From Mesorhizobium sp. 1M-11 (lineage in GTDB: Bacteria; Pseudomonadota; Alphaproteobacteria; Rhizobiales; Rhizobiaceae), in the NCBI RefSeq assembly GCF_001303895.1, contig NZ_LJSD01000054.1, positions 142,284-206,283 of the forward strand: DNA of 64,000 bases, read 5' to 3'. Below are positions 8,437 to 16,450 of the stretch, piece by piece. The notes under the pieces were generated by a model, which ran no database searches, was not told where the DNA came from, and worked only from the letters and a program-made list of their open reading frames with translations. Numbering within the stretch: the first letter of the stretch is position 1; the number at the start of each line of letters is the position of its first letter. A program made the position numbers and the translations under genes.

Positions 8437-9138
8437 TCAGGCTTCGCGGAAGCGGTAGCCGACCCCGTAAAGCGTTTCGATCATCTCAAAGTCATCGTCG
8501 ACGGCCTTGAACTTCTTGCGCAGCCGCTTGATGTGGCTGTCGATGGTGCGGTCGTCGACATAGACCTGCTCATCATAGGCCGAATCCATCAGCGCATCAC
8601 GGCTTTTCACAACGCCCGGGCGCTGCGCCAGCGAATGCAGGATAAGGAATTCGGTGACGGTGAGCACCACCGGCTCGCCTTTCCAGGTGCAGGTGTGGCG
8701 CTCCTGGTCCATGACCAGCTGGCCGCGTTCCAGCGAGCGCGACGCCTGCGCAGGCGCCTTGGCCGCCGCTTCACGGGCACTGGTGCGGCGCAGAACCGCA
8801 CGCACGCGTTCAACCAGCAGGCGCTGCGAGAAAGGCTTCTTGATGAAGTCGTCGGCGCCCATCTTCAGGCCGAACAGTTCATCGATCTCGTCGTCCTTGG
8901 ACGTCAGGAAGATGACCGGAAGGTCGGTCTTCTGGCGCAGACGGCGCAGCAATTCCATACCGTCCATGCGCGGCATCTTGATGTCGAGGATGGCAAGGTT
9001 CGGCGGACGCGCCGCGAGCCCCTCGAGCGCGGATGCGCCATCCGTATAGGTTTCGACCCGGTATCCTTCCGATTCCAAAGCAATCGAAACAGACGTCAGG
9101 ATGTTGCGGTCGTCATCGACCAGCGCGATTGTCGCCAT
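8437..9138 (-). CDS. chvI: Response regulator ChvI
   Basis: An OmpR-family regulator of 233 aa. I chose ATG 9138 (MATIALVDDDRNILTSVS) because a GAGGGAG ribosome site lies just upstream and homologues begin here; ATG 9213 would add 25 residues. The receiver domain carries the acidic pair DDD near residue 8, phospho-Asp in LDIKMPRMDG and Lys in KKPF. The C-terminal winged helix ends YGVGYRFREA. It is the partner of ChvG, and the BvrR/ChvI family regulates envelope, acid response and host interaction genes. It is transcribed divergently from pckA. Confidence 0.96.
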   Translation of the reverse strand: MATIALVDDDRNILTSVSIALESEGYRVETYTDGASALEGLAARPPNLAILDIKMPRMDGMELLRRLRQKTDLPVIFLTSKDDEIDELFGLKMGADDFIKKPFSQRLLVERVRAVLRRTSAREAAAKAPAQASRSLERGQLVMDQERHTCTWKGEPVVLTVTEFLILHSLAQRPGVVKSRDALMDSAYDEQVYVDDRTIDSHIKRLRKKFKAVDDDFEMIETLYGVGYRFREA

Positions 9139-9346
9139 TTCAAGCGGCTCCCTCATGAGCGGGTGTCCCTTCATACGGTGGGAAGGGGCTTGTGCAGGAC
9201 AAATTGGGTACAAAATGTGGCACGCCGCCAGCCGTCCTACATCGGCTAAGCGCTTATGTCCACAATGAGCCCTTCGCCATCACTTCGCCAAGATTGGACG
9301 ACGCACCTCTCGCAATGCTTTGGCACCGGCCCGGGAATTTTTTGCT

Positions 9347-9390
9347 TTTAAACGATTTAAACATCTTTCAAATTTTTTAAATCGATTAAA
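9347..9390. promoter_or_regulatory. Pair of candidate operators in the chvI-pckA intergenic region
   Basis: Two related 15-bp near-palindromes lie in a very AT-rich stretch: TTTAAACGATTTAAA (9347-9361) and TTTAAATCGATTAAA (9376-9390), 29 bp apart start to start. Both have a central CG, typical of LacI/GalR-type operators. In S. meliloti pckA is controlled by the LacI-type regulator PckR. I infer these are its sites, 100-143 nt before the pckA start. Confidence 0.5.
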
Positions 9391-9489
9391 GATTTGATAT
9401 CGTTTGCCTTTTCTGATTTTGGCCTTTTTCCGAGGCTTGGATCGCCCGATCTGACGCAACCACCGAAACGGCAATCAAGGAGAATATCG

Positions 9490-11100
9490 ATGGCGGAACG
9501 CGGCAAGCGTAACCCCGCATGCGGACTCGAGGCGATTGGCCTGAAGACGTCTGGCACGGTGCGCTACAATTTCGGCGCTGCCGAGCTCTACGAGGAAGCG
9601 CTGCGTCGCAACGAGGCGAAGTTGACGGCTCACGGCGCCCTGGTCGCCGAGACCGGCCAGCACACCGGCCGTTCACCCAAGGACAAGTTCGTGGTGCGCG
9701 ACGCCAGGACTGAAAACACCGTCTGGTGGGGCAATAATAAGGCAATCACCCCCGAGCAGTTCGACACGCTGCTTGCCGACTTCCTGGCGCATGCGGCCGA
9801 CAAGGATCTTTATGTACAGGATCTCGTCGGCGGCGCCGATACCGAGCTCAGCCTGCCGACCCGCGTCATCACCGAATTCGCCTGGCATTCGCTGTTCATC
9901 CGCAACCTCTTGATCCGCCCGGAGACGGAAGCGCTCGCCGGTTTCCTGCCGAAGATGACGATCATCGATCTGCCGTCCTTCCGCGCCGATCCCGCCCGCC
10001 ACGGCGCGCGGACCGAAACCATGATCGCACTCGATCTTACGCGCATGATCGTTCTGATCGGTGGCACGTCCTATGCCGGCGAGATGAAGAAATCGGTGTT
10101 CACGGCGTTGAACTACCTGTTGCCGGAGCAGGGCGTCATGCCGATGCATTGCTCAGCCAATGAGGGTGCGGACGGCGATGCCGCCGTGTTCTTCGGCCTG
10201 TCGGGGACGGGCAAGACCACGCTTTCGGCCGATCCGTCGCGTACGCTGATCGGCGACGACGAGCACGGCTGGGGACCGCATGGCATCTTCAACTTCGAGG
10301 GTGGCTGCTATGCCAAGACCATCAAGCTGTCGGCAGAGGCGGAGCCGGAGATCTTCGCAACCACCCGGCGCTTCGGCACCGTCCTGGAAAACGTCATCCT
10401 TGACGACCAGCGCGTGCCGGATTTCGACGATGGCCGGCTGACAGAGAACACGCGTTGCGCCTATCCGCTGAATTTCATTCCGAATGCCAGCGCCAGCGGC
10501 CGCGCCAACCATCCCAAGAACATCATCATGCTAACGGCCGATGCCTTCGGCGTGATGCCGCCGATCGCGAAGCTGACCCCTGCACAGGCGATGTACCACT
10601 TCCTGTCCGGCTACACCGCCAAGGTAGCCGGCACGGAAAAGGGCGTGACCGAGCCGGAAGCCACCTTCTCGACCTGTTTCGGCGCACCTTTCATGCCGCG
10701 CCATCCTTCGGAATACGGCAATCTGCTGCGTGAGCTGATCGCTCTTCATGGCGTCGATTGCTGGCTGGTCAACACAGGCTGGACCGGCGGCGCCTATGGC
10801 ACCGGCCGGCGCATGCCGATCAAGGCGACCCGTGCGCTGCTCACAGCCGCGCTGAACGGCTCCCTCAACCAGGCCGAATTCCGCACCGATCCGAATTTCG
10901 GCTTCGAGGTGCCGGTGGCTGTGGAAGGCGTCGACGGCGCCATTCTCGATCCACGCTCGACCTGGGCCGACAAGCTCGGCTATGACCGCCAGGCCGCCAA
11001 GCTGGTTGGCATGTTCATCGACAATTTCGGCAAGTTCGAAGATCACGTCGACGCGGCCGTGCGCGGTGCGGCCCCACGTGTACAGGAAGCTGCGGAATAG
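9490..11100 (+). CDS. pckA: Phosphoenolpyruvate carboxykinase (ATP)
   Basis: A 536-aa cytosolic enzyme converting oxaloacetate plus ATP to phosphoenolpyruvate, the first step of gluconeogenesis from C4-dicarboxylates. The start at 9490 follows AAGGAG with 7 nt spacing; the longer frame upstream runs through the AT-rich control region. Key motifs are HTGRSPKDKF near residue 57, the P-loop GLSGTGKTTLS near 235, the metal/oxaloacetate region DDEHGW near 257, and GWTGGAYG near 433. Length and motifs match the ATP-dependent family. Two candidate operators lie upstream. Confidence 0.97.
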   Translation: MAERGKRNPACGLEAIGLKTSGTVRYNFGAAELYEEALRRNEAKLTAHGALVAETGQHTGRSPKDKFVVRDARTENTVWWGNNKAITPEQFDTLLADFLAHAADKDLYVQDLVGGADTELSLPTRVITEFAWHSLFIRNLLIRPETEALAGFLPKMTIIDLPSFRADPARHGARTETMIALDLTRMIVLIGGTSYAGEMKKSVFTALNYLLPEQGVMPMHCSANEGADGDAAVFFGLSGTGKTTLSADPSRTLIGDDEHGWGPHGIFNFEGGCYAKTIKLSAEAEPEIFATTRRFGTVLENVILDDQRVPDFDDGRLTENTRCAYPLNFIPNASASGRANHPKNIIMLTADAFGVMPPIAKLTPAQAMYHFLSGYTAKVAGTEKGVTEPEATFSTCFGAPFMPRHPSEYGNLLRELIALHGVDCWLVNTGWTGGAYGTGRRMPIKATRALLTAALNGSLNQAEFRTDPNFGFEVPVAVEGVDGAILDPRSTWADKLGYDRQAAKLVGMFIDNFGKFEDHVDAAVRGAAPRVQEAAE

Positions 11101-11150
11101 GCTGCGCAACGCTCCTATCTTAATCCGCCTCCAACGGGCCCGGCTCAGTG

Positions 11151-11224
11151 CATGACCCCAGTTTTGGGGTCATGCAGAGTGCTGGAGCGGTCCCTTGCGC
11201 GTCCGAAAGGACGCGCGGCGCTCC
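11151..11224. repeat. Palindromic repeat cluster between pckA and arfB
   Basis: The first hairpin has perfect 10-bp arms CATGACCCCA / TGGGGTCATG (11151-11174, 4-nt loop) without a T tract. It is followed by a nested palindrome at 11184-11224: outer GGAGCG / CGCTCC and inner GCGCGTCC-GAAA-GGACGCGC. The second palindrome resembles the first half of the dispersed element at 45546-45650 and 60732-60833. It is probably a remnant of a rhizobial intergenic repeat that may also act as the pckA 3' end. Confidence 0.65.
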
Positions 11225-11269
11225 GGGTCGGGCCTTTTCTTTTTGTCGCCGCCGCGCCATCACTGCGTC

Positions 11270-11707
11270 ATGGCAAACGAAGACATCATCGCGGTGAGCG
11301 CGGAGGCGGTCATCCATCCGGACGACCTCGAGGAGAGCTTCATCCGTTCTTCCGGCCCCGGCGGGCAGAACGTCAACAAAGTCGCCACCGCAGTGCAGTT
11401 GCGCTTCAACGCGGCGCTTGCGACAGGCCTGTCCGAGCGCGTGCGCGATCGCGTGATACGCTTTGCCGGCCAGCGCGCCACCAAGGACGGTGTCATCGTC
11501 ATCGAAGCGGGCCGCTTCCGCACGCAGGAGCAGAACCGCGCCGACGCGCGTTCCCGATTGGTGGCGTTGGTCGCCAAGGCAGCCGAACCGCCACCGCCGC
11601 CGCGCAAGAAGACCAAGCCCAGCAAAGGCGCGATCGAACGGCGGCTAAAGAGCAAGGCCGGGCGTTCAACGGTGAAAAAGCTGCGCGGCAGGGTTGGCGA
11701 AGAATAA
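11270..11707 (+). CDS. arfB: Ribosome-rescue peptidyl-tRNA hydrolase ArfB (YaeJ)
   Basis: A 145-aa release-factor-like protein. The catalytic loop SSGPGGQNVNKVATAVQLRF is at about residues 24-43 and a basic C-terminal tail rich in Lys/Arg (KKTKPSKGAIERRLKSKAGR) enters the empty mRNA channel of stalled ribosomes. It lacks the codon-recognition domain of RF1/RF2, as expected. The start MANEDI is chosen because family members begin about here; the open frame upstream reads through the palindromic repeat. It hydrolyses peptidyl-tRNA on non-stop complexes. Confidence 0.93.
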   Translation: MANEDIIAVSAEAVIHPDDLEESFIRSSGPGGQNVNKVATAVQLRFNAALATGLSERVRDRVIRFAGQRATKDGVIVIEAGRFRTQEQNRADARSRLVALVAKAAEPPPPPRKKTKPSKGAIERRLKSKAGRSTVKKLRGRVGEE

Positions 11708-11795
11708 CCGGCAAATTCCGGTTGAGCGGAATGTGATAAAAGACGAACCGCCATTTCGCCCTATCTCTTTGTTTTGAAGCGTTATTTTGCCCTAA

Positions 11796-11822
11796 AGCAT
11801 GCAATCTTTCGGGGATCATGCT
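11796..11822. repeat. Short palindromic repeat remnant
   Basis: AGCATG and CATGCT flank a region that reads AGAGCATGATCCCCGAAAG on the minus strand, close to AGAGCATGATCCCGAAAG at 63243-63260. It is a fragment of a repeat common between rhizobial genes and sits in the arfB-lysM gap. Confidence 0.45.
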
Positions 11823-11893
11823 CTAAGTGACTTCCCATCGAAGCTTTCTGATGCAAGGTTGGCGCTCCCGCTCAACAGGCATGGAGGCCTCCA

Positions 11894-12364
11894 ATGGGAA
11901 TTTTCGATTTCGTCAAAGGCGTCGGCAAGAAGCTCGGCATTGGCGACGATGAGGAAGCAGCACCTGACGCAGGCACGCTGAAGAAAGAGCTGGATTCGCA
12001 CAAGCTCGGCACGGATGGCGTCCAGGTCGAGATCAAAGGCGACACGGCTGTGCTGAAGGGCGAGGTCAAGGACCAGTCGATCTTCGAGAAAGCGGTGATT
12101 GCCGTCGGCAACACGCTGGGTGTCTCGAAAGTGCAGGCGGACGAGCTCAAGGTCGGCGCCGATACCGCCACCGCAGCACCCGCCAATGCCCCCGTATTCT
12201 ATACGGTGAAGAAGGGCGACAATCTCTGGAAGATCGCCGAGGCGCAGTATGGCAAGGGCAAGGGTGCCAAGAACACGCTGATCTTCGAGGCCAACAAGCC
12301 GATGCTCACCCACCCCGACAAGATCTATCCGGGTCAGGTTTTGCGCATCCCTGAGCTGTCCTGA
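11894..12364 (+). CDS. lysM: BON-LysM domain protein (LysM/Kbp family)
   Basis: A 156-aa small soluble protein without a signal peptide. An N-terminal helix (MGIFDFVKGVGKKLG) is followed by a BON domain (about residues 25-90) and a C-terminal LysM domain (about 103-155: YTVKKGDNLWKIAEAQYG ... YPGQVLRIPEL). The E. coli relative YgaU/Kbp is a cytoplasmic potassium-binding stress protein; the role here is inferred from that architecture. A GAGGCCTCC-type sequence precedes the start, and a strong terminator follows the gene, so it is probably transcribed alone. Confidence 0.9.
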   Translation: MGIFDFVKGVGKKLGIGDDEEAAPDAGTLKKELDSHKLGTDGVQVEIKGDTAVLKGEVKDQSIFEKAVIAVGNTLGVSKVQADELKVGADTATAAPANAPVFYTVKKGDNLWKIAEAQYGKGKGAKNTLIFEANKPMLTHPDKIYPGQVLRIPELS

Positions 12365-12390
12365 TCCGCGAAACGGACCAGAACAATGAC

Positions 12391-12416
12391 ACGGCGGCTT
12401 TCGGGTCGCCGTTTTT
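12391..12416 (+). terminator. Intrinsic terminator after lysM
   Basis: ACGGCGGC and GTCGCCGT pair (one G-U) around TTTCGG and are followed by TTTTC. It lies 27 nt after the lysM stop codon. Confidence 0.8.
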
Positions 12417-12470
12417 CGTTCGTGGATCCATTGTTATCCTCGAACGCGAGACGAATCCGGAACCATCATC

Positions 12471-13085
12471 ATGCTCGTCCTGCCCAAAGGCGTCCGCCAC
12501 ATGCCTGGCTACCTTCCGCGGCCGGCCCAGGAGGCCTTGGTCGAAGCCGTACGCACCGTCGTGCAGGAAGCGCCGCTTTACGTGCCGGCAATGCCGCGCA
12601 CCGGCAAGGAGATGAGCGTGCGCATGACCAATTGCGGCACGCTTGGCTGGGTAACGGACAAGGAGAACGGCTATCGCTATCAGGCCGTGCATCCGGTGAC
12701 CGGAAAGCCATGGCCGGTCATCCCGGAAAGCCTGCTCGCCCTGTGGCGTGAGGTTTCAGCCTATCCGCACCCGCCGGAGGCCTGCCTCGTCAACTTCTAC
12801 ACGGCCGACGCCAAGATGGGGCTGCATCAGGACCGCGATGAGGTTGAATTCGCAGCGCCGGTCGTCTCGATCTCGCTCGGCGACGATTGCCTGTTCCGTG
12901 TCGGGCAGACGGTGCGCGACGGCAAGACGGTCTCGTTCCGGCTGAAATCGGGCGACGTCGTTGTGCTGGGCGGCGAAGGGCGCCTCGCCTTCCATGGCGT
13001 CGATCGCATCTATCCCATGACTTCGGCACTGCTGAAGAACGGCGGCCGGATCAATCTGACGCTGAGGCGGGTGACACAGCCGTAG
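12471..13085 (+). CDS. alkB: AlkB-like Fe(II)/2-oxoglutarate dioxygenase
   Basis: A 204-aa protein of the AlkB family, which repairs 1-methyladenine and 3-methylcytosine by oxidative demethylation. Fe(II) ligands are visible in LHQDRDE (His and Asp, about residues 122-128) and in the distal His of LAFHGVDRIYP (about 170-180). The 2-oxoglutarate arginines are in RINLTLRR near the C-terminus, and the substrate-lid motif MSVRMTNCGTLGW is near residue 43. Length and motifs match bacterial AlkB. It stands alone, without ada or another repair gene beside it. Confidence 0.95.
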   Translation: MLVLPKGVRHMPGYLPRPAQEALVEAVRTVVQEAPLYVPAMPRTGKEMSVRMTNCGTLGWVTDKENGYRYQAVHPVTGKPWPVIPESLLALWREVSAYPHPPEACLVNFYTADAKMGLHQDRDEVEFAAPVVSISLGDDCLFRVGQTVRDGKTVSFRLKSGDVVVLGGEGRLAFHGVDRIYPMTSALLKNGGRINLTLRRVTQP

Positions 13086-13167
13086 CGCGGCTCATCGCAA
13101 GTTCTCTATAGACAGTCCACATCCAGTTCGGGGATCGTCTCGCCATCGAATCGCTGCGGTGGTGGGC

Positions 13168-14316
13168 ATGGGCAAGACCGGGCGCAATCTCAAACTATCT
13201 CTTCTTGCATTGGGCCTGGCTCATCTCGTCGGCTTTTTGGCATACAAAAGCAGCGAGCTGAGCGGCATCAACGGATTGCTTAATGCCGATGGCAGGCCTG
13301 TTGGTGACGACTTCATCAATCTGTGGACGGTGGCCCGCATGGAGCTGTCGGGCCAGGCAGGTAAAATCTATTCCATTGCCGACTTCGAAGCCTATCAGGC
13401 GACACTGGTAGGCGGAGCCGAACTTGGCCTGCGCCTGTGGGCCTATCCACCACACTCCTTGCTTCTTGTTTGGCCGTTTGGGCTCATCGGCTATTATCCG
13501 GCACTCGCCATATGGTCAGCGCTCGGCCTTATCCTGCTCTTCATCGGCGCGCGGCGGTTTGGTTTCAATCGGCTCGAGACTGCCGTCCTGCTCACGTCCC
13601 CGGCCACGGTCCTGAACCTCTATTATGGTCAGAGCGGCAGCCTCGTCACCGGACTCGTGCTGCTGGCACTGTCGGCCCGAACGTCACGCGACGCAATTCC
13701 AACCATCGCCGCCACCGTGCTGACGATCAAACCGCAAGGCGGTTTCTTGCTGCCTCTGCTTTGGGGTGTCGAACGCCGCTGGTGGATGATCCTCTGGACA
13801 GCGTTTCTAACGGTGCTTTTCCTGGGTTCCTCGATAGCCATTTTCGGAATCGAAACATGGCGCACCTATCTGGGTGACACCCTGCCGAAACTCAGTGAGC
13901 TCGAACGGAATGGCACTGGACCTTTCATGGCCATGATACCGTCCGTGTTCATGGCCATGCGGATCGTGACGGGGCAGTCCGATATCGCCATAGCAGCCCA
14001 TGCCGTCTTCGCCATCGCGATCGGCATTGCTTTCGTTTGGCGCCTTTGGCGTGTGTCCGACCCCGAGCGGCGAGCTGCCCTGCTGCTGCTGGCGACGGTT
14101 CTGATAACCCCTTACATACACAACTACGATCTTGCGCTGTTGCTGTGCGGCGCTCTCCTCGTCGCGCGGCGCCCCTGGGTCGCTGGCAGCGGCCCATTCA
14201 AAGCAGAACTGCCGATTATCTTTGCCTGGATGATTCCTCAGCTCGTGCTTTTTCTCAACATGGCGGGCGTGCCGATCTCCCCGCTGTTGATCCTGCCGCT
14301 TCTTTTCCTCGCGTGA
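13168..14316 (+). CDS. GT87 (DUF2029) polytopic membrane glycosyltransferase-like protein
   Basis: A 382-aa hydrophobic protein with about ten TM segments, starting at ATG 13168 (two upstream in-frame GTG codons are possible). After TM1 the conserved acidic motif RPVGDDFINLWTVARM (about residues 43-58) matches the GT87 family, which includes mycobacterial mannosyltransferases that use polyprenyl-phosphate sugars at the membrane. NLYYGQSGSLV and TIKPQGGFLLPLLWG are other family-like stretches. The substrate is unknown. It is convergent with coaA and has no sugar genes nearby. Confidence 0.8.
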   Translation: MGKTGRNLKLSLLALGLAHLVGFLAYKSSELSGINGLLNADGRPVGDDFINLWTVARMELSGQAGKIYSIADFEAYQATLVGGAELGLRLWAYPPHSLLLVWPFGLIGYYPALAIWSALGLILLFIGARRFGFNRLETAVLLTSPATVLNLYYGQSGSLVTGLVLLALSARTSRDAIPTIAATVLTIKPQGGFLLPLLWGVERRWWMILWTAFLTVLFLGSSIAIFGIETWRTYLGDTLPKLSELERNGTGPFMAMIPSVFMAMRIVTGQSDIAIAAHAVFAIAIGIAFVWRLWRVSDPERRAALLLLATVLITPYIHNYDLALLLCGALLVARRPWVAGSGPFKAELPIIFAWMIPQLVLFLNMAGVPISPLLILPLLFLA

Positions 14317-14345
14317 CCCGAGGATCGGCCGTCAACAAGCACAAC

Positions 14346-15329
14346 CTAGAGCTTCCGCAGCGCCACTTCCTCGACCAGATGATTGGCGCCCTTGCGCAGG
14401 ATGAGATCGGCGCGCGGGCGCGTCGGCAGGATGTTCTCGCGCAGGTTCTTCAGGTTGATGTTGGCCCAAAGCCCCTCGGCGATGGCGCGAGCGGCGGTCT
14501 CCGACAGCTGCGAATAGCGATGGAAGAAGGATTCCGGATTGCGGAACGCGGTCTCGCGCAGCCGCATGAAGCGGGCGATGTACCACTCGTGGATCAAATC
14601 CTCCTCGGCATCTATGTAGATCGAGAAGTCGAAGAAATCCGACAGGAACGGCACGAACTTGCCGTCCATCGGCAGCCTGCCGGGCTGCAGCACGTTGATG
14701 CCTTCGAAGATCAGGATATCCGGCCGGTCGATGGTGACATAAGCGCCAGGCAGCACGTCATAGGTGAGGTGCGAATAGAGCGGCGCGCGCACGTCGCGTT
14801 CGCCCGATTTGATCGACGACAGGAACCGCAGCAGCGCGCCGACATCATAGCTGTCCGGAAAGCCCTTGCGCTCCATCAGCCGGTCGCGGCGCAGCACCTC
14901 GTTGGGAAGGAGAAAACCATCGGTGGTGACCAGGTCGACCTTCGGGCTCGACGGCCAGCGCGCGAGCAGCTCCTTCAGCACGCGCGCGGTAGTCGACTTG
15001 CCGACCGCCACGGAACCGGCGATGCCGATGATGTAAGGCGTCTTGACCACGCTTGCCTTGTTGAAGAAGGCCCGGCGCTGGCGAAACAGCATCTGGCTGG
15101 ATTCGACATGCGCCGAAAGCAGGCGCGACATCGAAAGGTAGATGCGCGTCACCTCTTCCAGGTCGACCGGGTCGTTCAGCGAACGCAGCCTGTCGATCTC
15201 GTCTCGACCAAGCGTCATTGGCGTGTCGGCGCGGAACTTGGCCCAATCATCGGCGGAAAAGAACAGATAGGGAGAGTATTTCTCGGTCGGCGTGAGCTGA
15301 TCCATCGAGGTCCCCGCCCTTTCCAGCAT
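14346..15329 (-). CDS. coaA: Pantothenate kinase (type I)
   Basis: A 327-aa cytosolic kinase catalysing the first committed step of coenzyme A synthesis. The P-loop GIAGSVAVGKSTTAR lies at about residues 103-117, followed by VDLVTTDGFLLPNEVL and RPDILIFEGINVLQ, all typical of CoaA. The ATG at 15329 overlaps the hisE stop (ATGA); an alternative ATG at 15305 has a better GGGGACC ribosome site and would give 319 aa. It is the last gene of the histidine operon, an arrangement common in Rhizobiales. Confidence 0.96.
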   Translation of the reverse strand: MLERAGTSMDQLTPTEKYSPYLFFSADDWAKFRADTPMTLGRDEIDRLRSLNDPVDLEEVTRIYLSMSRLLSAHVESSQMLFRQRRAFFNKASVVKTPYIIGIAGSVAVGKSTTARVLKELLARWPSSPKVDLVTTDGFLLPNEVLRRDRLMERKGFPDSYDVGALLRFLSSIKSGERDVRAPLYSHLTYDVLPGAYVTIDRPDILIFEGINVLQPGRLPMDGKFVPFLSDFFDFSIYIDAEEDLIHEWYIARFMRLRETAFRNPESFFHRYSQLSETAARAIAEGLWANINLKNLRENILPTRPRADLILRKGANHLVEEVALRKL

Positions 15330-15646
15330 CAGTCCCGCGAAGCCTTCTCGGCGATGCCTGAACGCCCGGTCCGGCGTTTAAGTTCCGCAAGCACCTCATC
15401 CAGCGGCACACCGGCGATGCCGAGCACCACCAGCCAATGATAGAGAAGATCGGCGCTTTCCGAAACGAGCCCCTGCCGGTCGCCCTTGATGGCTGCGATG
15501 ACGGTTTCGACGGCTTCTTCACCGAGCTTTTGCGCGGCTTTGTCCATGCCGCGCGCATAAAGCTTGGCCGTCCACGATTCCGGGTCGCCGGAATGCGCGC
15601 GCTCGTGGATGGCCGCTTCGAGGTCGGAAAGCGAAAAGCCAGTCAT
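15329..15646 (-). CDS. hisE: Phosphoribosyl-ATP pyrophosphatase
   Basis: A 105-aa MazG-type all-alpha pyrophosphohydrolase and the second enzyme of histidine synthesis. The metal site is visible as EEAVETVIAAIKG (about residues 38-50) and ESADLLYHWLVVL (about 57-69). It is a separate gene rather than a hisIE fusion. It lies 9 nt after hisF and overlaps coaA by 1 nt. Confidence 0.95.
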   Translation of the reverse strand: MTGFSLSDLEAAIHERAHSGDPESWTAKLYARGMDKAAQKLGEEAVETVIAAIKGDRQGLVSESADLLYHWLVVLGIAGVPLDEVLAELKRRTGRSGIAEKASRD

Positions 15647-15655
15647 AACCGCCGT

Positions 15656-16450
15656 TTAAGACCCTTTGGACAGCGAGTCGAGTCGCATCGGCAGACCAGC
15701 CGCCGCCATATGCCGCTTGGCCTCGGCAATCGTGTAGGTGCCGAAGTGGAAGATCGACGCGGCAAGCACGGCAGTGGCATGGCCATCGCGGATGCCGGCG
15801 ACCATGTGATCGAGAGTGCCGACACCACCGGAAGCAATCACCGGCGCGCGAACCGCGTCCGCGACAGCGCGCGTCAGGGCGATATCGTAACCCGCCTTCG
15901 TACCGTCGCGGTCCATCGAGGTCAGCAGGATCTCGCCGGCGCCGAGATTGACGACCTTGGCCGCGAATTCGACCGCATCGATGCCGGTCTTTTCACGGCC
16001 GCCATGGGTGAAGATCTCCCAGCGGTCGGCTTCGCCCGCCGCCGACACCTTCTTGGCGTCGATGGCAACGACGATGCACTGGTTACCGAACTTGTCGGCG
16101 GCTTCCGCCACGAAGGAGGGGTTCTTAACGGCCGCGGTGTTGATCGAAACCTTGTCGGCGCCGGCAAGCAGCAATTTGCGGATATCGGCCACCTGACGCA
16201 CGCCCCCGCCGACCGTCAGCGGCATGAAGCACTGTTCGGCAGTGCGGGCGACGACATCGAAGATGGTTTCGCGGTTATCGGATGAGGCGGTGATGTCGAG
16301 GAAGCAAAGCTCGTCGGCGCCGGCCGCGTCATAGGCCTTGGCGGCTTCCACCGGATCGCCGGCATCGACTAGGTCGACGAAATTGACGCCCTTCACCACG
16401 CGGCCGTCTTTGACGTCCAGGCACGGGATGACTCTTGCCTTCAGTGTCAA
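15656..16450 (-). CDS. hisF: Imidazole glycerol phosphate synthase cyclase subunit
   Basis: A 264-aa TIM barrel starting MTLKARVIPCLDVKDGRVVKG, with the catalytic Asp in CLDVKDG and the second in the LLTSMDRDGTKAGYD loop. It takes ammonia from HisH and converts PRFAR to imidazole glycerol phosphate and AICAR. Its start overlaps the stop of the ureohydrolase-like gene by 4 nt. HisH is encoded about 1.9 kb upstream in the same operon. Confidence 0.97.
   Translation of the reverse strand: MTLKARVIPCLDVKDGRVVKGVNFVDLVDAGDPVEAAKAYDAAGADELCFLDITASSDNRETIFDVVARTAEQCFMPLTVGGGVRQVADIRKLLLAGADKVSINTAAVKNPSFVAEAADKFGNQCIVVAIDAKKVSAAGEADRWEIFTHGGREKTGIDAVEFAAKVVNLGAGEILLTSMDRDGTKAGYDIALTRAVADAVRAPVIASGGVGTLDHMVAGIRDGHATAVLAASIFHFGTYTIAEAKRHMAAAGLPMRLDSLSKGS

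Noticed and set aside
14037..15440. 467-codon plus-strand frame
   Set aside because: Antisense to coaA and hisE.
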